A model generated the notes under the pieces. The model had not been told where the DNA came from. It searched no databases and was given only the letters and a program-made list of their open reading frames with translations. A DNA stretch of 64,000 nucleotides from Desulfarculus sp. (GTDB lineage: Bacteria > Desulfobacterota > Desulfarculia > Desulfarculales > Desulfarculaceae), in contig JACRDC010000053.1 in the NCBI GenBank assembly GCA_016218705.1, positions 1 to 64,000 of the forward strand, in the 5' to 3' direction. Positions 62,235 to 64,000 of the stretch are shown piece by piece (position 1 is the stretch's first letter; each line of letters begins with the position of its first letter). Both the position numbers and the translations under genes were made by a program.

Positions 62235-62346
62235 GGCCTCCCGGGCGTTTGCGCGCCCGGCGGCCCATCTAACGGGGATACCCAAGAAAACGCAGCTTTT
62301 TTGGGGTGGTTCATGGCCCGCAAATAGTTTGATCGCGACTTGGTAT
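62235..62346 (-). repeat. Multi-hairpin element, truncated and diverged copy D
   Basis: The reverse orientation matches the central and left part of copies A/B: CCTCCCGGGCG..CGCGCCCGGCGG, then AGCTTTTTTGGGGTGGTTC, GGCCCGC and the terminal GTTTGATCGCGACTTGGTAT. The left arm of the first hairpin is missing, and the DNA left of 62235 carries an unrelated CCCCGCAAAGC/GCTTTGTGGGG hairpin. The terminal T lies inside the TAA stop of the next gene. Confidence 0.75.
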
Positions 62347-62606
62347 TATTCCCCGTGGCCATGGTCCTTGAGGAACAAGGCGTGGTACTCCTCCTCGTTC
62401 AGGTGCTGGCGCAGCAGGCCACTGAGCAGGTCGAAGAGGGCGTCCATCTGCTCCTGCCGCATGCGGGGCAGCAGGCGGGCCAAGCAGTCGTCGTCGCTGA
62501 ATTTCTGGAGATAGACCTGCAGGGTGGCCTGATCGGTGGGACGGTCCAGGCCGTAGCCCACCAGGCCGGTGTAGGTTTCCACGAAGTCGTGCTTGTGCTG
62601 GGTCAT
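62346..62606 (-). CDS. Small cytoplasmic protein, 86 aa, unknown function
   Basis: Well-supported start (AGGAG with 5-nt spacer) and an all-helical, charged product beginning MTQHKHDFVETYTGLVGYGL, with DALFDLLSGLLRQHLNEEEY towards the end. The last residues are His-rich (KDHGHGE) and the TAA stop is formed at the junction with repeat copy D, so the natural C-terminus may have been trimmed. I do not recognise a family. It lies downstream of the Gate-domain pair on the same strand. Confidence 0.65.
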   Translation of the reverse strand: MTQHKHDFVETYTGLVGYGLDRPTDQATLQVYLQKFSDDDCLARLLPRMRQEQMDALFDLLSGLLRQHLNEEEYHALFLKDHGHGE

Positions 62607-62647
62607 GGGGGCTCCTCGCGGGCCTGGGGGCGCCCGCCGTCATGTGG

Positions 62648-63097
62648 TCAGCTCCGGCGGCGGCGGGCCAGCCAGGCAGTGAGGCCCACGGCCAGGATCA
62701 CCCTTGGCCCCAACATGGCCAGGGCCGAGCCGCCCAGGAGCATGAACAGGGCGGTGTCCTCCACCACGGCGTGGCAGGTGACCAAAAACACCGCCAGGGC
62801 CAGGCGTTCCTGGCGGGGCAGGTCCTGCTCGTCACTCAGGGAGAGCAGGATGCCGGCGCCGTAGACCAGGCCCAAAAACAGCCCGGCCAACAGCGGCATC
62901 AGGGCGCCCGGCCCCAGGCCCAGGCGGGCCAGCAGGGGCTTGAGCCGGGGCCAAGGCCTCTCGAAGATGCCGTAGGCCGCGGCCAACTCGTAGCCAAATA
63001 GCAGCGGCACCACCACCAGGGCGATCTCCAGGCACAGGATCAGGCCGCCTTGCAGGCCTTGCCACAGGGTGGCGGGCAGGGCGGCCAGGGTTTCCAT
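62648..63097 (-). CDS. Gate-domain (nucleoside-recognition) membrane protein B
   Basis: 149-aa integral membrane protein with four to five helices and the Gate/nucleoside-recognition pattern (LEIALVVVPLLFGYEL, LMPLLAGLFLGLVYGAGIL, TCHAVVEDTALFMLLGG). It starts 1 nt after the stop of a second Gate protein, so the two likely assemble as a heteromer, as SpmA/SpmB do. Substrate unknown. Confidence 0.75.
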   Translation of the reverse strand: METLAALPATLWQGLQGGLILCLEIALVVVPLLFGYELAAAYGIFERPWPRLKPLLARLGLGPGALMPLLAGLFLGLVYGAGILLSLSDEQDLPRQERLALAVFLVTCHAVVEDTALFMLLGGSALAMLGPRVILAVGLTAWLARRRRS

Positions 63098-63098
63098 G

Positions 63099-63551
63099 TC
63101 AGATTATCACCAGGGCCAGCAGCCAGCCGGCGGCCAGGCCCAGGCCCACGCGCAGCACGGTGAGCATCTTGTAGCTGGGGGTGAGCCCGCGCACCACGGC
63201 GGTCTCCACCAGCAGGCTGTGGGCGATACCCAATATCAGGCCCAGCACCGAGACCTGCTGCCAGGATAGCCCCAGGGGCGCGGCCACCGCCGCGGCGGCG
63301 TAGAGGTTGATGAACAGGCCGGCGCACAGGGCCGCCGCCGCCTCGCCGGGCAGGCCCCACCAGCCCATCAGCGGGGCCAGGTAGCCGGCCAGCCAGGCCA
63401 ATAGCCCGCTGGCCTTGAGCACCTCGGTGGCCAGGTACAGGGGCAGCAGGGTTTTCAGCAAAAACCAGACAAAGGCCCGGCTGCGGGCAGCGCCCTTTTG
63501 CAGCGCGCCGCGCCAAGGTTGCGGGCTGGGGGTGAAGGGCCTTGCTTCCAT
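63099..63551 (-). CDS. Gate-domain (nucleoside-recognition) membrane protein A
   Basis: 150-aa membrane protein. After a basic N-terminus it has helices with the paired Gate pattern (FLLKTLLPLYLATEVLKASG, LCAGLFINLYAAAAVAAPLG, LGIAHSLLVETAVVRG). The ATG at 63551 is used; a TTG at 63587 is the alternative start and no strong ribosome binding site is seen for either. It is the upstream half of the Gate pair. Proteins of this kind are half-length relatives of nucleoside transporters and FeoB membrane cores. Confidence 0.72.
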   Translation of the reverse strand: MEARPFTPSPQPWRGALQKGAARSRAFVWFLLKTLLPLYLATEVLKASGLLAWLAGYLAPLMGWWGLPGEAAAALCAGLFINLYAAAAVAAPLGLSWQQVSVLGLILGIAHSLLVETAVVRGLTPSYKMLTVLRVGLGLAAGWLLALVII

Positions 63552-63658
63552 GGGGCCAAGGGTACGCGCCTGCCAAATCTTGGTCAACCCGCGTCTTTAG
63601 GAGACAGACCCGCCCCGGCGGCCGCCGGAGCGGGTCTGGTCAGATCGCCAGCGGTTGG

Positions 63659-64000
63659 CTAGGGCAGGCGGCAGTGCTCCGGGCCGCGCACCGAGAGCAC
63701 CGGGCAGGGGGCGCGGCGGAAGACCTTCTCGGCGGTGGTGCCGAACAGGGCGCCGGCCAGGTTGCCGCGTCCCTTGGTGCCCATGACGATCAGGTCTATG
63801 GCCTCTTCCTTGGCCGCCTTGACGATCTCGTCGTAGGGCAGGCCCACCTTGAAGACCAGGTGCACCTTGACCCCCTCGGCCCGGGGGACGAACTCCCGCT
63901 GGAAGATGCCCTTGCGGTCGGCCGTCACCGTCTCCACGTAGCGCTCGCGGCTGACGGCGTAGCCCTCGGCGGCCAGCTTGTCCAGGGCGTCCAGGCCCCG
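63659..64000 (-). CDS. Universal stress protein (UspA family), 5' end beyond the window
   Basis: 113 visible residues. The frame is open to the window edge, so the N-terminus is missing; the GTG near 63937 is internal, since coding similarity ([20 protein letters not shown]) continues upstream. The C-terminal ATP-binding signature [35 protein letters not shown] has the G-x2-G-x9-G-S/T spacing of nucleotide-binding Usp proteins. The product is cytoplasmic, with a role in stress or energy status. A short hairpin-like GGCGGCCGCC lies just downstream. Confidence 0.9.
   Translation of the reverse strand, partial: RGLDALDKLAAEGYAVSRERYVETVTADRKGIFQREFVPRAEGVKVHLVFKVGLPYDEIVKAAKEEAIDLIVMGTKGRGNLAGALFGTTAEKVFRRAPCPVLSVRGPEHCRLP

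Overview
The window is high-GC DNA (roughly two thirds G+C by eye) from a motile, didermic, probably anaerobic bacterium. The gene content fits a Desulfobacterota/deltaproteobacterial lineage such as the Desulfarculales. Supporting traits are several methyl-accepting chemotaxis proteins (MCPs), hybrid histidine kinases with long N-terminal sensors, a tetraheme c-type cytochrome, sigma-54 type promoters, an Mla lipid transport system, DUF3795 and DUF169 proteins, and an FMN glutamate-synthase-like enzyme. The taxonomic call is inference; there is no rRNA, tRNA or CRISPR in the window.

Layout. 1-140 is the end of an insertion sequence. 252-3974 is an Mla/MCE-type lipid transport operon (permease with fused STAS domain, ATPase, MCE protein, lipoprotein). 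4339-5223 is an HDOD protein behind a consensus-like sigma-54 promoter. 5471-18181 is sensory: three MCPs, one carrying a heme-binding motif and paired with a tetraheme cytochrome, interspersed with PASTA and lipoprotein genes, a 99-bp tandem repeat, a ketone-body/hydroxybutyrate gene pair, and 1.4 kb of hairpin-rich repeat DNA. 18537-27308 holds an MBL hydrolase, a small PASTA protein, a hybrid kinase, two very small genes, hydrolases and hemB.

27713-39395 starts with a divergent YchF-like GTPase followed by two paralogous hybrid kinases. The debris between the kinases (a neuC 5' fragment joined to a ychF-like 3' fragment) shows that a ychF'-kinase-'neuC block was tandemly duplicated. Downstream is a surface-sugar cluster: a UDP-GlcNAc 2-epimerase, a CMP-sugar synthetase, two glycosyltransferases and an AsnB-type amidotransferase. 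39689-48108 is a nitrogen-flavoured stretch: amt-glnB behind a sigma-54 promoter, a KaiC-like/XRE/cupin regulator, and a glutamate-synthase-like gene with paired inverted-repeat candidate operators. 48222-52687 (minus) carries a small lipoprotein, a PAS protein, M24 and M42 peptidases and an unrecognised protein.

52860-56042 is an unusual 1060-aa PEP-synthase-like protein with a C-terminal concanavalin/LamG-like domain. 62074-56072 (minus) is a cell-surface operon: a TPR plus outer-membrane barrel protein, a FecR-domain protein ending in a poly-threonine tail, an exported single-TM protein, and a polytopic membrane protein with a TPR tail. The window ends with a small conserved-looking protein, a pair of Gate-domain membrane proteins and a partial universal stress protein.

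Dispersed through the window is a family of about 200-bp multi-hairpin elements with similar terminal inverted repeats (12763, 13510, 62235, with solo or degenerate pieces at 2253, 22371 and 24766). An associated 125-bp sequence is present in inverted orientation at 12638 and 24816. All calls rest on reading the sequence; no database search was run.
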